DNA of 35,800 nucleotides from Planktothricoides raciborskii GIHE-MW2 (GTDB taxonomy: Bacteria > Cyanobacteriota > Cyanobacteriia > Cyanobacteriales > Laspinemataceae). The stretch spans positions 1 through 35,800 of the forward strand of contig NZ_CP159837.1 of the NCBI RefSeq assembly GCF_040564635.1, read 5' to 3'. Position numbers and translations under genes: made by a program. The notes beneath the pieces were generated by a model. The model was given only the letters and a program-made list of their open reading frames with translations, searched no databases and was not told the origin of the DNA. Below are positions 1-8,457 of this stretch, piece by piece; position 1 is the first letter of the stretch; the number at the start of each line of letters is the position of its first letter.

Positions 1-1407
1 GTGGCAACTCCCCTGGAACATCTTTGGAATCAAGTGCTCGAACGCTTACAACTACAATTGAGTCGTCCGACCTTTGAAACCTGGATTAAAACAGCAAAGG
101 CGGAGCAATTAGAAAACTACTGTTTAGTGATTAGAACCCCGAACCCCTTTGCGCGAAATTGGTTGCAGAAATACTATGTCAAAACCATTGCTGAGGTAGT
201 TCAGGAGATTTTGCAACATCCAGTGGAAATTTATATTACAACGGATCAAGCGGAAATTGTTTGTGGCACAGAAGCTGCCGAATATATTTGGCCTTCACCA
301 ACTCCCGGAGGAGGGATAGAAACCAGTCTTGGGCCTCGACCCCGCCCATCAGAACTGAATCTTAAATATAATTTTTCTAGTTTTGTGGTCGGTTCTAATA
401 ATCGTATGGCTCATGCGGCATCTTTGGCCGTGGCTGAGTCTCCGGGACGGGAGTTTAATCCCCTATTTCTCTGTGGGGGAGTGGGTTTGGGCAAAACTCA
501 TTTAATGCAGGCGATCGGGCATTATCGCTTAGAAATTGCTCCCAACACCCGCATATTTTATGTTTCCACAGAACAATTTACCAATGATTTAATTGTGGCT
601 ATCCGCAAAGATAGTATGCAAAGTTTCCGCGAACATTATCGGGCAGCGGATGTGTTATTAGTCGATGATATTCAGTTTATTGAAGGAAAAGAATATACCC
701 AAGAAGAATTTTTTCACACCTTTAATACCTTACATGAAGCGGGTAAGCAAGTGGTGTTAGCTGCCGATCGCCCTCCCAATCAAATTCCCCGATTACAAGA
801 ACGTTTATGCTCCCGATTTTCTATGGGATTAATTGCGGATATTCAGCCCCCGGATTTAGAAACTCGCATGGCAATTTTGCAAAAAAAAGCCGAATATGAA
901 AATATGCGATTGCCCCGGGATGTGATTGAATATATTGCCAGACAGTTCACTTCCAATATTCGGGAATTAGAAGGAGCATTAATTCGCACCGTGGCTTATA
1001 TTTCCATTTCTGGATTACCTATGACCGTGCAGAATATTGCTCCGATTTTAAATCCCCAAACCGAAAAGCTAGAAGCGACTCCAGAAGCGGTAATGAATGC
1101 GGTGATTTCTATATTTGGGGTTTCTATGGAAGAGTTAAAAGGAAATTCCCGCCGTCGAGAAATTAGTCAAGCTCGTCAAATTGCCATGTATTTGATGCGG
1201 CAACATACCGACTTAAGCTTGCCGAAAATTGGCGAAGAATTTGGCGGCAAAGACCATACTACGGTACTGTATAGTTGTGAAAAAATTGCCCAGCGAATCC
1301 AGCAAGACCCGGATTTAGCCAATATTTTACGCCAGTTAAACGATCGCATTCATTTAGCCAATCGTCAAGGGAGCGAAAGTGCTCCGCACCGCTATCGCGA
1401 TCGCTAA
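1..1407 (+). CDS. dnaA: Chromosomal replication initiator protein DnaA
   Basis: This is the ATP-dependent initiator that binds DnaA boxes at oriC and opens the duplex for DnaB loading. The 468-residue product shows the usual four-domain order. An N-terminal helper-loading domain covers about residues 1-85 ([13 protein letters not shown], then SRPTFETWI). A short Pro/Gly-rich linker follows at about 97-118. The AAA+ domain has Walker A GGVGLGKT at 159-166 and Walker [10 protein letters not shown] at about 218-226. The C-terminal DNA-binding domain carries the signature [15 protein letters not shown] near the end. The window opens exactly on the GTG start codon, so nothing upstream can be read. 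The length and N-terminus match the family, which makes the gene probably complete. A HIP1 site (1397-1404) lies just before the TAA stop. Downstream are DnaA boxes and dnaN, the classical origin arrangement. Identity is secure. Confidence 0.98.
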   Translation: MATPLEHLWNQVLERLQLQLSRPTFETWIKTAKAEQLENYCLVIRTPNPFARNWLQKYYVKTIAEVVQEILQHPVEIYITTDQAEIVCGTEAAEYIWPSPTPGGGIETSLGPRPRPSELNLKYNFSSFVVGSNNRMAHAASLAVAESPGREFNPLFLCGGVGLGKTHLMQAIGHYRLEIAPNTRIFYVSTEQFTNDLIVAIRKDSMQSFREHYRAADVLLVDDIQFIEGKEYTQEEFFHTFNTLHEAGKQVVLAADRPPNQIPRLQERLCSRFSMGLIADIQPPDLETRMAILQKKAEYENMRLPRDVIEYIARQFTSNIRELEGALIRTVAYISISGLPMTVQNIAPILNPQTEKLEATPEAVMNAVISIFGVSMEELKGNSRRREISQARQIAMYLMRQHTDLSLPKIGEEFGGKDHTTVLYSCEKIAQRIQQDPDLANILRQLNDRIHLANRQGSESAPHRYRDR

Positions 1408-1428
1408 CCATCCTTTATAGAAATTTTC

Positions 1429-1459
1429 TGTGGAAAACTTCCGGAAATTCTGTGGAAAA
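1429..1459 (-). promoter_or_regulatory. Pair of reverse-oriented DnaA boxes
   Basis: Two perfect TGTGGAAAA sites (reverse complement TTTTCCACA) lie at 1429-1437 and 1451-1459, 22 bp apart, which is about two helical turns. They begin just after the dnaA stop codon. They could serve origin function and dnaA autoregulation. Confidence 0.8.
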
Positions 1460-1566
1460 CTTGCAAGCCAAACCGATGGGTTTTCCTCAAATCTCCTCCG
1501 AGCGTCACCACAGAGAACCATTATTTGTATTATAGATGACAAATTCCCGTCCATTAACCTGGCAAA

Positions 1567-1619
1567 TTTTCCCCAAATTTTCCCCAAAATTTCCCCAGGT
1601 TTTCCACAGGTTTTCCACA
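1567..1619 (+). promoter_or_regulatory. 11-bp-phased array of DnaA boxes and near-boxes
   Basis: Five nonamers start exactly every 11 bp at 1567, 1578, 1589, 1600 and 1611. The first two read TTTTCCCCA, the third ATTTCCCCA, and the last two are consensus TTTTCCACA. A weaker sixth unit may follow at 1622. The first three differ from consensus mainly at the A/C position, as expected of low-affinity sites that fill by cooperative DnaA binding. Confidence 0.75.
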
Positions 1620-1665
1620 GGTTTGTCCCCAGCCAACCCAAAAGATAAGGGAATCACCTGGAAAG

Positions 1666-1683
1666 TTTTCCACAGTTTCCACA
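1666..1683 (+). promoter_or_regulatory. Abutting pair of forward DnaA boxes
   Basis: TTTTCCACA at 1666-1674 is directly followed by GTTTCCACA at 1675-1683 with no spacer. Both have the orientation of the phased array upstream and lie about 130 bp before the dnaN start. Confidence 0.75.
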
Positions 1684-1811
1684 GGTTTCTGGCGGCGGCA
1701 ACAGGCGCGATCGCTCCCTGGTTAAATGGAATTGTGAAAACTTCCAGCCAGAAAAAGCCAAAATTTTGACTCAGGCTATCTTATGATTGATATCTCGACT
1801 ATTTAACTGCT

Positions 1812-2957
1812 ATGAAATTTACTTGTAACCAAAGCGACCTCCACAGCAACCTATCATTAGTCAGTCGTGCAGTCCCCTCGCGGCCTAGTCATCCAATCCT
1901 CGCCAATGTGCTACTCACTGCCGATCAAGAACATCAGCGAGTTCAACTGACTGGTTTTGACCTCAGTCTGGGACTTTGTACCAGTTTTGCCGCTGACATC
2001 GAAGTGGGTGGTCAACTCACCCTGCCCGCGAAATTACTCAATGATATTGTTTCCCGTCTACCAAATGGGGAGATTACCATTGACGATCAAACCGCACAGG
2101 CAATGGTGACATTAACCAGTCAAACCGGAAAGTATCAAGTCCGGGGTATGGGGGCAGAAGAATTTCCTTCTCTGCCAGAAATTGCCAATCGCGAAGCGGT
2201 TTATCTTTCGGCGGAAGCTTTAATCGAAGGGTTGCGGGGGTCTTTGTTTGCCACCAGCAATGATGAAACCAAGCAAGTGCTCACGGGGTTACATATTATT
2301 GTGCAACCAGAAACCCTGGAATTTGCCGCTACCGACGGTCATCGCTTGGCGTTGGTCGAAACCGAAAACCCGAATCAATCAGAGGAAGAACCCTTTGAAG
2401 TCACCGTTCCTGCTAGAGCCCTGCGGGAATTGGAACGGATGATTACTATGCGTCAGTCACAATCTCAAGACGAAGCTTTATCTCTAGTGGTTTATTTAGA
2501 TCCCGGTCAAGTGGTGTTTGAGTTGGCGGATCAACGGCTGACCAGCCGGACTTTAGAAGGCAAATATCCCGCTTATCGACAACTGATTCCCACCCAGTTT
2601 GAACGTCAGGTTAACGTGGAACGGAAACAGTTACTCGCGGCATTGGAGCGGATTGCAATTTTAGCATCCCAGAAAAATGATATCGTTAAATTTACGATTG
2701 ATAGTGGCAATCAGCAGCTTTCTTTATCCGTAGAAGCTCAAGATGTGGGCAGTGGCCAAGAGTCGATTGCTGCCCAAGTTTCTGGGGGAAATATGGAGAT
2801 TGCATTTAATGTGAAATATGCGATGGAGTCATTGAAAAATCTGGGATCGAATGAAATTCAAATTCAGCTTAATTCGGCGACTTCTCCAGTGGTTTTGAAT
2901 CCTTTAAGTGGGGCGAAAATGACTCATTTACTGATGCCGGTGCAGTTGCGTAATTAA
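1812..2957 (+). CDS. dnaN: DNA polymerase III subunit beta (sliding clamp)
   Basis: This gene encodes the ring-shaped processivity clamp that tethers DNA polymerase III and many repair proteins to DNA. The 381-residue product has the usual beta-clamp length and the three-fold repeated clamp architecture. It begins MKFTCNQSDLHSNLSLVSRAV, with the conserved RPSHPILANVLL segment soon after. The middle domain contains FAATDGHRLALV (the TDGHRL motif). The C-terminus ends in LSGAKMTHLLMPVQLRN, matching the conserved carboxy-terminal MPVQ/MPMR motif that lines the partner-binding pocket. The ATG at 1812 gives exactly the family N-terminus. It lies downstream of the origin boxes in the same direction as dnaA. 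A large hairpin begins about 50 bp after the stop. Identity is secure. Confidence 0.98.
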   Translation: MKFTCNQSDLHSNLSLVSRAVPSRPSHPILANVLLTADQEHQRVQLTGFDLSLGLCTSFAADIEVGGQLTLPAKLLNDIVSRLPNGEITIDDQTAQAMVTLTSQTGKYQVRGMGAEEFPSLPEIANREAVYLSAEALIEGLRGSLFATSNDETKQVLTGLHIIVQPETLEFAATDGHRLALVETENPNQSEEEPFEVTVPARALRELERMITMRQSQSQDEALSLVVYLDPGQVVFELADQRLTSRTLEGKYPAYRQLIPTQFERQVNVERKQLLAALERIAILASQKNDIVKFTIDSGNQQLSLSVEAQDVGSGQESIAAQVSGGNMEIAFNVKYAMESLKNLGSNEIQIQLNSATSPVVLNPLSGAKMTHLLMPVQLRN

Positions 2958-3008
2958 GCCGCGATATTAAGATAAGATAATCATTAATCTCTGGTTGGCT
3001 AATTTCTG

Positions 3009-3079
3009 TTTGGCTATCTTTGGTGGGCTGATTACACACCGAATCAATCAATGATTTAAGTCCCACCAAAATAGCCAAA
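3009..3079. repeat. Large imperfect inverted repeat (hairpin) 3' of dnaN
   Basis: The left arm TTTGGCTATCTTTGGTGGG (3009-3027) pairs with the right arm CCCACCAAAATAGCCAAA (3062-3079), with a single one-base bulge and a loop of about 34 nt. It sits about 50 bp after the dnaN stop. It could be a transcription end structure or a small non-autonomous repeat; no T-run follows it. The rest of the 413-bp gap from 2958 to 3370 holds the tandem repeat at 3077, a HIP1-like site near 3211, and short AATAAAGCT-type repeats near 3245-3280. No gene is seen there. Confidence 0.75.
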
Positions 3080-3144
3080 TTGCTGAAATTGCTGAAATTG
3101 CTAAAATTGCTAAAATTGCTGAAATTGCTGAAATTGCTAAAATT
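3077..3144. repeat. 9-bp tandem repeat, about 7 copies
   Basis: The unit AAATTGCT(G/A) repeats seven times without interruption from 3077 to 3139, followed by a partial copy. The last base alternates G,G,A,A,G,G,A, which suggests duplication of a larger four-unit block. The array begins inside the right arm of the preceding hairpin. It reads through in frame without stops but has no start or coding context. Confidence 0.9.
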
Positions 3145-3370
3145 ATGCTATGCCTTGAAAGTCTGACCAATTAGTCCAAAAAAGTAAACAGATTCAAACG
3201 GGTTATTATGGGCGATCGCGCTCTATTTTAAACTTATTTAAACTTAGAATAAAGCTAAAATAAAGCTAGAATAAAGCGCGATATCTGGCCGTTTGTGCGT
3301 CAGAAAAAGTCACTGATAGCAACCACCTGTGGGCAGATTTATCGATAGCGAGATTTGAACCGGATTCTTA

Positions 3371-3889
3371 TTAAATCTTCGCTTCCAAAGACTTAAGATA
3401 CTCAGTATTGACCCCTGATTCACGAGTCAAAGCAATCTTGCCGGTTCTAGCAATTTCTCTAATGCCAAACTTATTTAGTACCTGAACGATCGCCACCATT
3501 TTGCCTGGGTCGCCCACCACTTCAATGGTGACAGAATCTTCACCGACATCCACAACTCGCGCCCGGAAAATTTGGGTTAATTCAATAATTTCCGATCGCG
3601 TACTCGATGTCGCATTAACTTTCATCAGCATCAACTCCCGCTCAACACAAGGCACGTCAGTGATATCGTTCACCTTCAGCACATTGATCAACTTATAGAG
3701 TTGTTTGGTCAATTGTTCAATCACTCGGTCATCCCCAGGAACTACCATCGTAATTCGGGAAATCCCCAATTTTTCCGCCGGTCCAACCGCCAGACTTTCA
3801 ATATTGAAACCGCGCCGCGCAAACAAACCGGCAATACGGGTCAAGACTCCCGCTTCATCTTCGACTAAAACTGATAATGTGTGTTTCAT
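3371..3889 (-). CDS. ilvH: Acetolactate synthase small (regulatory) subunit
   Basis: This is the regulatory subunit of acetohydroxyacid synthase, the first common enzyme of branched-chain amino acid synthesis. It gives valine feedback control to the large catalytic subunit IlvB/IlvI. The 172-residue product opens with an ACT domain ([20 protein letters not shown], then [12 protein letters not shown], about residues 3-75). The C-terminal half is the small-subunit domain, with LMLMKVNA and the ending GKIALTRE. Length is typical for the IlvH/IlvN type. The large subunit gene is not adjacent, which is common in cyanobacteria. No clear Shine-Dalgarno precedes the ATG. The 282 bp upstream, up to the antiporter stop, contain no convincing gene. 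Confidence 0.96.
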   Translation of the reverse strand: MKHTLSVLVEDEAGVLTRIAGLFARRGFNIESLAVGPAEKLGISRITMVVPGDDRVIEQLTKQLYKLINVLKVNDITDVPCVERELMLMKVNATSSTRSEIIELTQIFRARVVDVGEDSVTIEVVGDPGKMVAIVQVLNKFGIREIARTGKIALTRESGVNTEYLKSLEAKI

Positions 3890-4171
3890 GGTTTAAAACG
3901 GTTCATATTTTAAGACAAGGGCTCCAGGCCAAGCATCAAGACATCGGCATTCAGCCTGAACGTTGAGAAAGCGCTGTTGTCAAAGCTTGCCTCAATTGTG
4001 CGCCTCCTCCGCTGCCTAAATTTTCGGGCGAACGTCCCTCCCCTCTTCTGGGTGTATTTTAGCTTGATGAGACTGACTGAGTGGAGTTTTTTCAGGATCT
4101 TATTAGAAAGTTGCGTTTCAGTGTAACGAGTCCATTGAAGGTTAGCTTTAGCTTCAATTGATCGCCCTAAA

Positions 4172-5590
4172 TCAGCCTTCGACTTTTTCTGGTTCAGAGA
4201 CAACTTCGCGAAATACCACTCGGAGTAATGGTGGAGAGATAAAGGTGGTTAAAATCACCATCATAATAATCGCCGCTTGCAAAGAGTCTGACAAAGCGCC
4301 ACTGGCAGCACCCACTCCCGCAAAGACCAGCCCCACTTCCCCTCGCGGAATCATCCCCACACCAATACCCAAGCGATTGGTCTGTTCTTGCAAGACCGTA
4401 AATCCCGCCACCACTTTGCCGATAATGGCCACCGTAATCAGAAACGTGGCAATAATCAACCCTTCTCGATTACTCGGCACTGAAGGATTGAGGACTCCCA
4501 GGTTAGTTCTCGCCCCAACCACCACAAAGAAAATGGGGACGAAGAAGTCCGCCACGGGAACCACCTGCTCTTCAAGTTCTTTTTGCAGTTCCGTTTCCCC
4601 TAGCACCAAGCCTGCGGTAAACGCTCCTAAAATCGCTTCTAGCTGAATCGCTGCGCCCACATAAGAGAGGAAAAAGGCAATAATCAAAGCAGAAATCAAC
4701 AGCGGCCCGCGAGTTTTCAGGTTTTTTACTAAGTTCACATAATACGGAGCCAAAAAGCGACCTAATAAAATCGCACCGACGAGAAAGACTCCGGAACTGA
4801 CGATCAAATAGATGATATTGGTCACTTCCACTTCACCAGTTTTGACCAAACTAGCAACCACAGCCAAGACGATAATCCCCAAAATATCGTCAAGTACCGC
4901 CGCCCCAATAATAATCTGACCTTCTTTGGCACTTAAAAGTCCGAGTTCTGCCAAAACTTTTGCGGTAATCCCAATACTGGTGGCGGTGAGGGCAGCCCCA
5001 GCAAAAATTGCCGGAATTAAGGGAGTATGAAAAATGTAAACCAATCCCAATGTCCCGGCACTAAAAGGTGCGATCACTCCTACAACGGCGACGATCGCTG
5101 CTTGCGGCCCGTATTTAATCAGTTCTTTTAATTCTGATTCCAAGCCAATTTCAAACAGCAAAATAATTACACCTAGTTCGGAGAAAATCGTAATCACTTC
5201 ACTTTGGGCCTGAAAGGTAGCGGCGATCGCTTCAGGCTCCAAACGGGTGGTTTTTTCCAACAGATTCATAATTAAAGAGGTGGCACTCTCATCTCCTGGC
5301 TCATAAAATGCCAAGAGTTTTAGCGCCGAGACACCCACAATCACACCGCCAACTAAATCTCCTAACACAGGAGGTAAGTTGATTTTTACGCAAATTTCTC
5401 CGCCAATTTTGCTGGCGAGGTAAATCACTATCAGACTCAGAAGTACCCCAGCAACCACAATCGCTTCATCGGCTTCCACTTCAGTTGTTGTTGCCAGTAT
5501 GGGCATATCCATTAAAAATTTTGAACCGCCTAGGGCTGCTGAGTATAAGTTTGAGGTGAGTCCACTCACCCCTGTCAAGAAGTTAGTCAT
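4172..5590 (-). CDS. CPA2-family cation/proton antiporter (NhaS3/KefB-like)
   Basis: This is an integral membrane Na+(K+)/H+ exchanger of the monovalent cation:proton antiporter-2 family. The 472-residue product is made almost entirely of hydrophobic segments, about 12-13 predicted by eye, with no C-terminal TrkA-N or USP domain. Family marks include NLPPVLGDLVGGVIVG (about 71-86), LFEIGLESE (about 145-153), LTATSIGITAKVL (about 201-213), and the paired aspartates D234-D235 in VLDDILGIIVLA, the ion-binding site of electrogenic members. PRGEVGLVFAGVG lies near the C-terminus. Among cyanobacterial proteins it most resembles the NhaS3 type, but the paralogue assignment is inference. The ATG at 5590 is followed by a polar leader. 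Met27 or Met29 would be alternative starts just before the acidic segment and first membrane helix. Confidence 0.9.
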   Translation of the reverse strand: MTNFLTGVSGLTSNLYSAALGGSKFLMDMPILATTTEVEADEAIVVAGVLLSLIVIYLASKIGGEICVKINLPPVLGDLVGGVIVGVSALKLLAFYEPGDESATSLIMNLLEKTTRLEPEAIAATFQAQSEVITIFSELGVIILLFEIGLESELKELIKYGPQAAIVAVVGVIAPFSAGTLGLVYIFHTPLIPAIFAGAALTATSIGITAKVLAELGLLSAKEGQIIIGAAVLDDILGIIVLAVVASLVKTGEVEVTNIIYLIVSSGVFLVGAILLGRFLAPYYVNLVKNLKTRGPLLISALIIAFFLSYVGAAIQLEAILGAFTAGLVLGETELQKELEEQVVPVADFFVPIFFVVVGARTNLGVLNPSVPSNREGLIIATFLITVAIIGKVVAGFTVLQEQTNRLGIGVGMIPRGEVGLVFAGVGAASGALSDSLQAAIIMMVILTTFISPPLLRVVFREVVSEPEKVEG

Positions 5591-5702
5591 TGATTGTCCA
5601 GGAACTCATTCTGTCTAATTTACCTGGCTTATCGATTTTCTTAACAGCATTTTGCCCCATCACTAACCGATCAATTTCTTATCATTGCGATGATTATTTT
5701 TT

Positions 5703-5732
5703 AACCTAAGTAGATCGGCGCCTACTTAGGTT
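5703..5732. repeat. Perfect 11-bp inverted repeat between antiporter and amidase genes
   Basis: AACCTAAGTAG (5703-5713) and CTACTTAGGTT (5722-5732) form a perfect 11-bp stem with an 8-nt loop. It lies 21 bp beyond the amidase stop and upstream of the antiporter. In the leftward transcript it is followed by a run of A rather than U, so it is not a canonical intrinsic terminator. It could be a 3'-end processing hairpin for the amidase transcript or a dyad operator for the antiporter gene. Confidence 0.7.
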
Positions 5733-5753
5733 TACCTTTAAGTCAAACTAGGC

Positions 5754-6569
5754 TTAGAAAAAAGCCCGGTGTTGTAAGCTGGGCATTTGCTGCCGCACTT
5801 GTTTGAGTCGAGCGGGATTAATTTCTGCGATCGCCACTCCGGGCTTATCCAGGGCATCCGCCAACACCATGCCCCAAGGATCGACGATTATGGCATGACC
5901 GTGAGTTTGGCGGCGGCCATAATGACAACCCGTTTGCGCTGGGGCAATCACATAACAAGTATTTTCAATCGCTCGCGCTTGTAACAATATTTGCCAGTGG
6001 TCTTTGCCGGTATAAGCGGTGAAAGCCGCAGGCACAAACAAGATTTCCGCCCCGTTCTGAGACAGATGACGATAGAGTTCAGGAAATCTCACGTCATAGC
6101 AGACCGAAAGACCCAAATTCCCTAAGTCTTCATCCGCATATACTGGCGGCAACTGCTCACCCCGTTCAATGGTGGCGGACTCCCGATAAGTATTGCCGTC
6201 TGGGACATTCACATCAAATAAATGAACTTTCTGATAACGTGCAACTTCATTCCCCGTCGGATCCACCAATAAAGCGGTGTTATAAACTTTGCCGTTATTC
6301 ACTGGCACCGGGAAGCCTCCCCCAAGCAGGGTGATTTGAAATCGCTGGGCCATTGTTTTCAGGAATTTTTCGCTTTCGGCAGCGATTTGTTCCGCTTTGG
6401 CCAATTTTTCCTCTTCTTCCCCTAGGAATGAGAAGTTCTCTGGCAAGCCGACCAACTCGGCGCCCTGACGCACGGCCAAGTCAATCAGTTCTTCCGCTTC
6501 TTTTAAGTTTTTTTCCAGGTCAGGGACACTGGTCATTTGCACTGCGGCAGCTAAATAGGATTTCATCAA
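5754..6569 (-). CDS. Nitrilase-superfamily amidohydrolase (Nit1/deaminated glutathione amidase-like)
   Basis: This is a cytosolic carbon-nitrogen hydrolase. The 271-residue product has the complete Glu-Lys-Cys triad: E44 in GLPENFSF, K114 in RYQKVHLFDV, and C157 in LSVCYDVRFPELYR. The phrases KVHLFDV and CYDVRFPELYR are typical of the Nit/NitFhit branch, whose members remove the amide from deaminated glutathione or omega-amides (metabolite repair). Substrate is inferred from subfamily resemblance only. Length matches single-domain members. The start ATG gives MMKSYLAAAVQMTS, the normal beginning of the fold. The stop is followed by an inverted repeat at 5703-5732. The tRNA-Pro promoter lies on the opposite strand about 160 bp upstream of the start. 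Confidence 0.92.
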   Translation of the reverse strand: MMKSYLAAAVQMTSVPDLEKNLKEAEELIDLAVRQGAELVGLPENFSFLGEEEEKLAKAEQIAAESEKFLKTMAQRFQITLLGGGFPVPVNNGKVYNTALLVDPTGNEVARYQKVHLFDVNVPDGNTYRESATIERGEQLPPVYADEDLGNLGLSVCYDVRFPELYRHLSQNGAEILFVPAAFTAYTGKDHWQILLQARAIENTCYVIAPAQTGCHYGRRQTHGHAIIVDPWGMVLADALDKPGVAIAEINPARLKQVRQQMPSLQHRAFF

Positions 6570-6727
6570 TGTGGCTAAATCGGATAAACTTTCAAAACAT
6601 GCATTCTATTTTTCCCTGGAATGCCGCCAGAGTGCTAAACTTTCTCTTTGGATGTGGCGATCGCCTATATGTTGTATAATTCCTTGCCCAGATCGTTGTC
6701 TGGATCTAAAAAAAATTTGGCGATCGC

Positions 6728-6755
6728 TTGCCAATTCTCGAACACCTATGATAAT
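6728..6755 (+). promoter_or_regulatory. Sigma70-type promoter of the tRNA-Pro gene
   Basis: A -35 element TTGCCA (6728-6733) and a -10 element GATAAT (6750-6755) are separated by 16 bp. The tRNA begins 17 bp after the -10 element, so initiation would fall a few bases before the mature 5' end. Position and spacing support the call; it has not been tested. Confidence 0.6.
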
Positions 6756-6771
6756 ATAGATAAGTTGACTA

Positions 6772-6845
6772 CGGGATGTAGCGCAGCTTGGTAGCGCGCC
6801 TGCTTTGGGAGCAGGATGTCGCAGGTTCAAATCCTGTCATCCCGA
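6772..6845 (+). tRNA. tRNA-Pro (anticodon UGG)
   Basis: The 74-nt sequence folds as a full cloverleaf. The acceptor stem CGGGATG (6772-6778) pairs with CATCCCG (6838-6844), followed by discriminator A. The D arm has GCGC/GCGC pairing around AGCTTGGTA. The anticodon stem CCTGC/GCAGG encloses TTTGGGA (6804-6810), giving anticodon TGG at 6806-6808. The T arm GCAGG-TTCAAAT-CCTGT is standard. The 3' CCA is not encoded. It reads codons CCA/CCG and likely other proline codons by wobble. Confidence 0.97.
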
Positions 6846-7158
6846 TTTGATTTAAATCCTCATAATCTGTAGGTCATAGAAGCTTATAGGCTTCTACTTA
6901 ACCTATTTCTGATATCCCGTGACTCAGTTTTGACTCATTTGCACTCTACCATCTGCATAAACTGAGTCCCTATCCCTGGTTTTGCTACCACCATACCTTT
7001 CTCGTCAACGGCTGAAATATAGACTTGCCTAATTAAATCCTTTAAATATATAATCTAAAATTATAAATATATTATATATACTATATATATTTATTTATGG
7101 GCGACTCGTTGATCCGGGGAGCAACCTGAACTGGTGATTTGAAGCGAAAGAGATTTTT
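6846..7158. other. AT-rich intergenic region, no gene seen
   Basis: This 313-bp gap lies between tRNA-Pro and the DUF389 gene. It contains a strongly A+T-rich alternating segment (about 7041-7097, built of TATATA-type steps) that probably holds the promoter of the downstream gene, followed by a G+C-richer leader (7099-7158). No repeat, RNA gene or supported reading frame was recognised. Confidence 0.5.
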
Positions 7159-8211
7159 ATGCAGGTAATCGTTAACCAAATTACTATTTTAATCAGAAGG
7201 TTTAAAATATCCTTTAAACGTTTTCTTAAAAACAAGCCAGATCCAATCAAACTCGAAGCCATCAGAAGCGAGTTAATTGAAGAATCGGCACTCGACTCAA
7301 CCTATATTATTTTAATTATTAGCTCCTGTATTATTGCCACATTAGGGTTACTGGCAAACAGTACCGCTGTGATTATTGGGGCGATGATTGTAGCCCCTTT
7401 AATGTTGCCCATTAGAAGTTTAGCTTTTGGGGCTTTGGAAGGGGATTTAGTGCTTTTTCGTCGAGGCTTAATTGCCGTAACGGTGGGAACTTGTTTAGCC
7501 GTAGCCCTGGCTTGGTTTTTGGGTTCTGTGGTGGGACTTTCTACCTTTGGCAGCGAAATTTTAGCTCGTTCTAAACCAAATTTATTAGATTTGGGAATTG
7601 CGATCGCTGCTGGCAGTATCAGTGGCTATGGGAAAGTACAACCAAAAATATCAAGTAGTTTAGCCGGAACCGCGATCGCTGTTGCTTTAATGCCTCCAGT
7701 CTGCGTGATTGGTTTGGGATTAGCTAATGGAAATTTGGTGCTGAGTTTCGGGGCTTTATTACTGTATTTGACTAACTTGTTGGGGATTACCTTATCTTGT
7801 ATGATGGCTTTTTTCATCTCTGGTTATACTCCATTTAATCAAGCCCATCGTGCCTTAACTTTAGCCACTATTTTTACCAGTATTCTGCTCATTCCTTTAA
7901 GTATAAGTTTTATTGATTTAGTCCGGCAAAATCGCTTAGAAAGTAATTTAAAGCAAGCTTTGGTGAATCGAACAATCACCTTTCAACGAGTAGATTTAGT
8001 CAATGCCGAAACTAATTGGTTTGTCGATCCCCCAGAAGTTCGCTTAACCGTGCGGAGTCGGGACAAAATTACTCCCTACCAGGTAGAACTGATTGAAGAT
8101 TTTTTATTTGAGGCAATGGGTCAGCGGTTTACTTTAGTTTTTGATATTAGTCAAGTTTCAGAAGTCCGCCGAGAGGGAATGAAACCCGCGATCCAAAACC
8201 AAGATAAATAA
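7159..8211 (+). CDS. DUF389-family integral membrane protein
   Basis: The 350-residue protein belongs to the DUF389 (TIGR00341-like) membrane family, whose function is not established. A basic cytosolic leader of about 40 residues is followed by LIEESALDSTYIILIISSCI and the hallmark LLANSTAVIIGAMIVAPLM, with LPIRSLAFGALEGD immediately after (about residues 47-98). About five to six membrane helices occupy residues 49-260. The soluble tail of about 85 residues (from VNRTITFQRVDLV) resembles a small regulatory domain. The ATG at 7159 is preceded by a weak AGAGA. It stands alone: tRNA-Pro lies upstream, and a 246-bp gap with a short duplicated motif (CTATAGCACAA near 8247-8270) lies downstream. 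The family call is confident; the role is unknown. Confidence 0.9.
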   Translation: MQVIVNQITILIRRFKISFKRFLKNKPDPIKLEAIRSELIEESALDSTYIILIISSCIIATLGLLANSTAVIIGAMIVAPLMLPIRSLAFGALEGDLVLFRRGLIAVTVGTCLAVALAWFLGSVVGLSTFGSEILARSKPNLLDLGIAIAAGSISGYGKVQPKISSSLAGTAIAVALMPPVCVIGLGLANGNLVLSFGALLLYLTNLLGITLSCMMAFFISGYTPFNQAHRALTLATIFTSILLIPLSISFIDLVRQNRLESNLKQALVNRTITFQRVDLVNAETNWFVDPPEVRLTVRSRDKITPYQVELIEDFLFEAMGQRFTLVFDISQVSEVRREGMKPAIQNQDK

Positions 8212-8457
8212 CTAGGTTTTGCTCATAGATTCCTAGATAATATCTCTATAGCACAATCTCTATAGCACAACATTAAAAAAAAGTAAAAAATACCAAAATT
8301 ATAAGTTTTTAGGTTATGATAAAAATAGATCGCTATTTTCAGGATGCTATCTGGGATTGCCAATGGTTGCCAATTTTTAACCCGTCTTTGCTATGGTTTT
8401 TAGTAGTAAAATAAACCGATAATTATAGCGATCGCCCTCTTACCTAGGACAAAGAAT

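Larger units (their letters stand above)
1408..1811. other. oriC: Probable chromosomal replication origin (oriC) between dnaA and dnaN
   Basis: This 404-bp non-coding stretch separates dnaA from dnaN and is dense in DnaA-box nonamers. Six match TTTTCCACA exactly or with one change: two in reverse orientation (1429-1437, 1451-1459) and four in forward orientation (1600-1608, 1611-1619, 1666-1674, 1675-1683, the last GTTTCCACA). Between them lies an A+T-richer segment around 1515-1545 that could be the unwinding region. Further degenerate boxes precede the forward group. Location and boxes together make an origin very likely. The unwinding site is inference, and promoters for dnaN must also lie here but none was pinned down. 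Confidence 0.85.

Noticed and set aside
3340..3370. A T-arm-like sequence (GGTTCAAATCTCGC on the minus strand) suggesting a tRNA
   Set aside because: The stem bases do not pair properly, and the expected anticodon and acceptor arms would fall inside ilvH.
3910..4203. A 97-codon leftward reading frame between ilvH and the antiporter
   Set aside because: It overlaps the antiporter 3' end, resembles no known family, is biased to Lys/Arg/Ser as random frames are, and has no ribosome-binding site.
6606..6830. Leftward 74-codon frame across the tRNA-Pro gene
   Set aside because: Antisense to a clear tRNA and its promoter; no coding support.
7099..7158. Riboswitch-like GGGGAGCAACC leader before the DUF389 gene
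   Set aside because: Could not be folded by eye into any known riboswitch consensus; no conserved paired elements or terminator seen.
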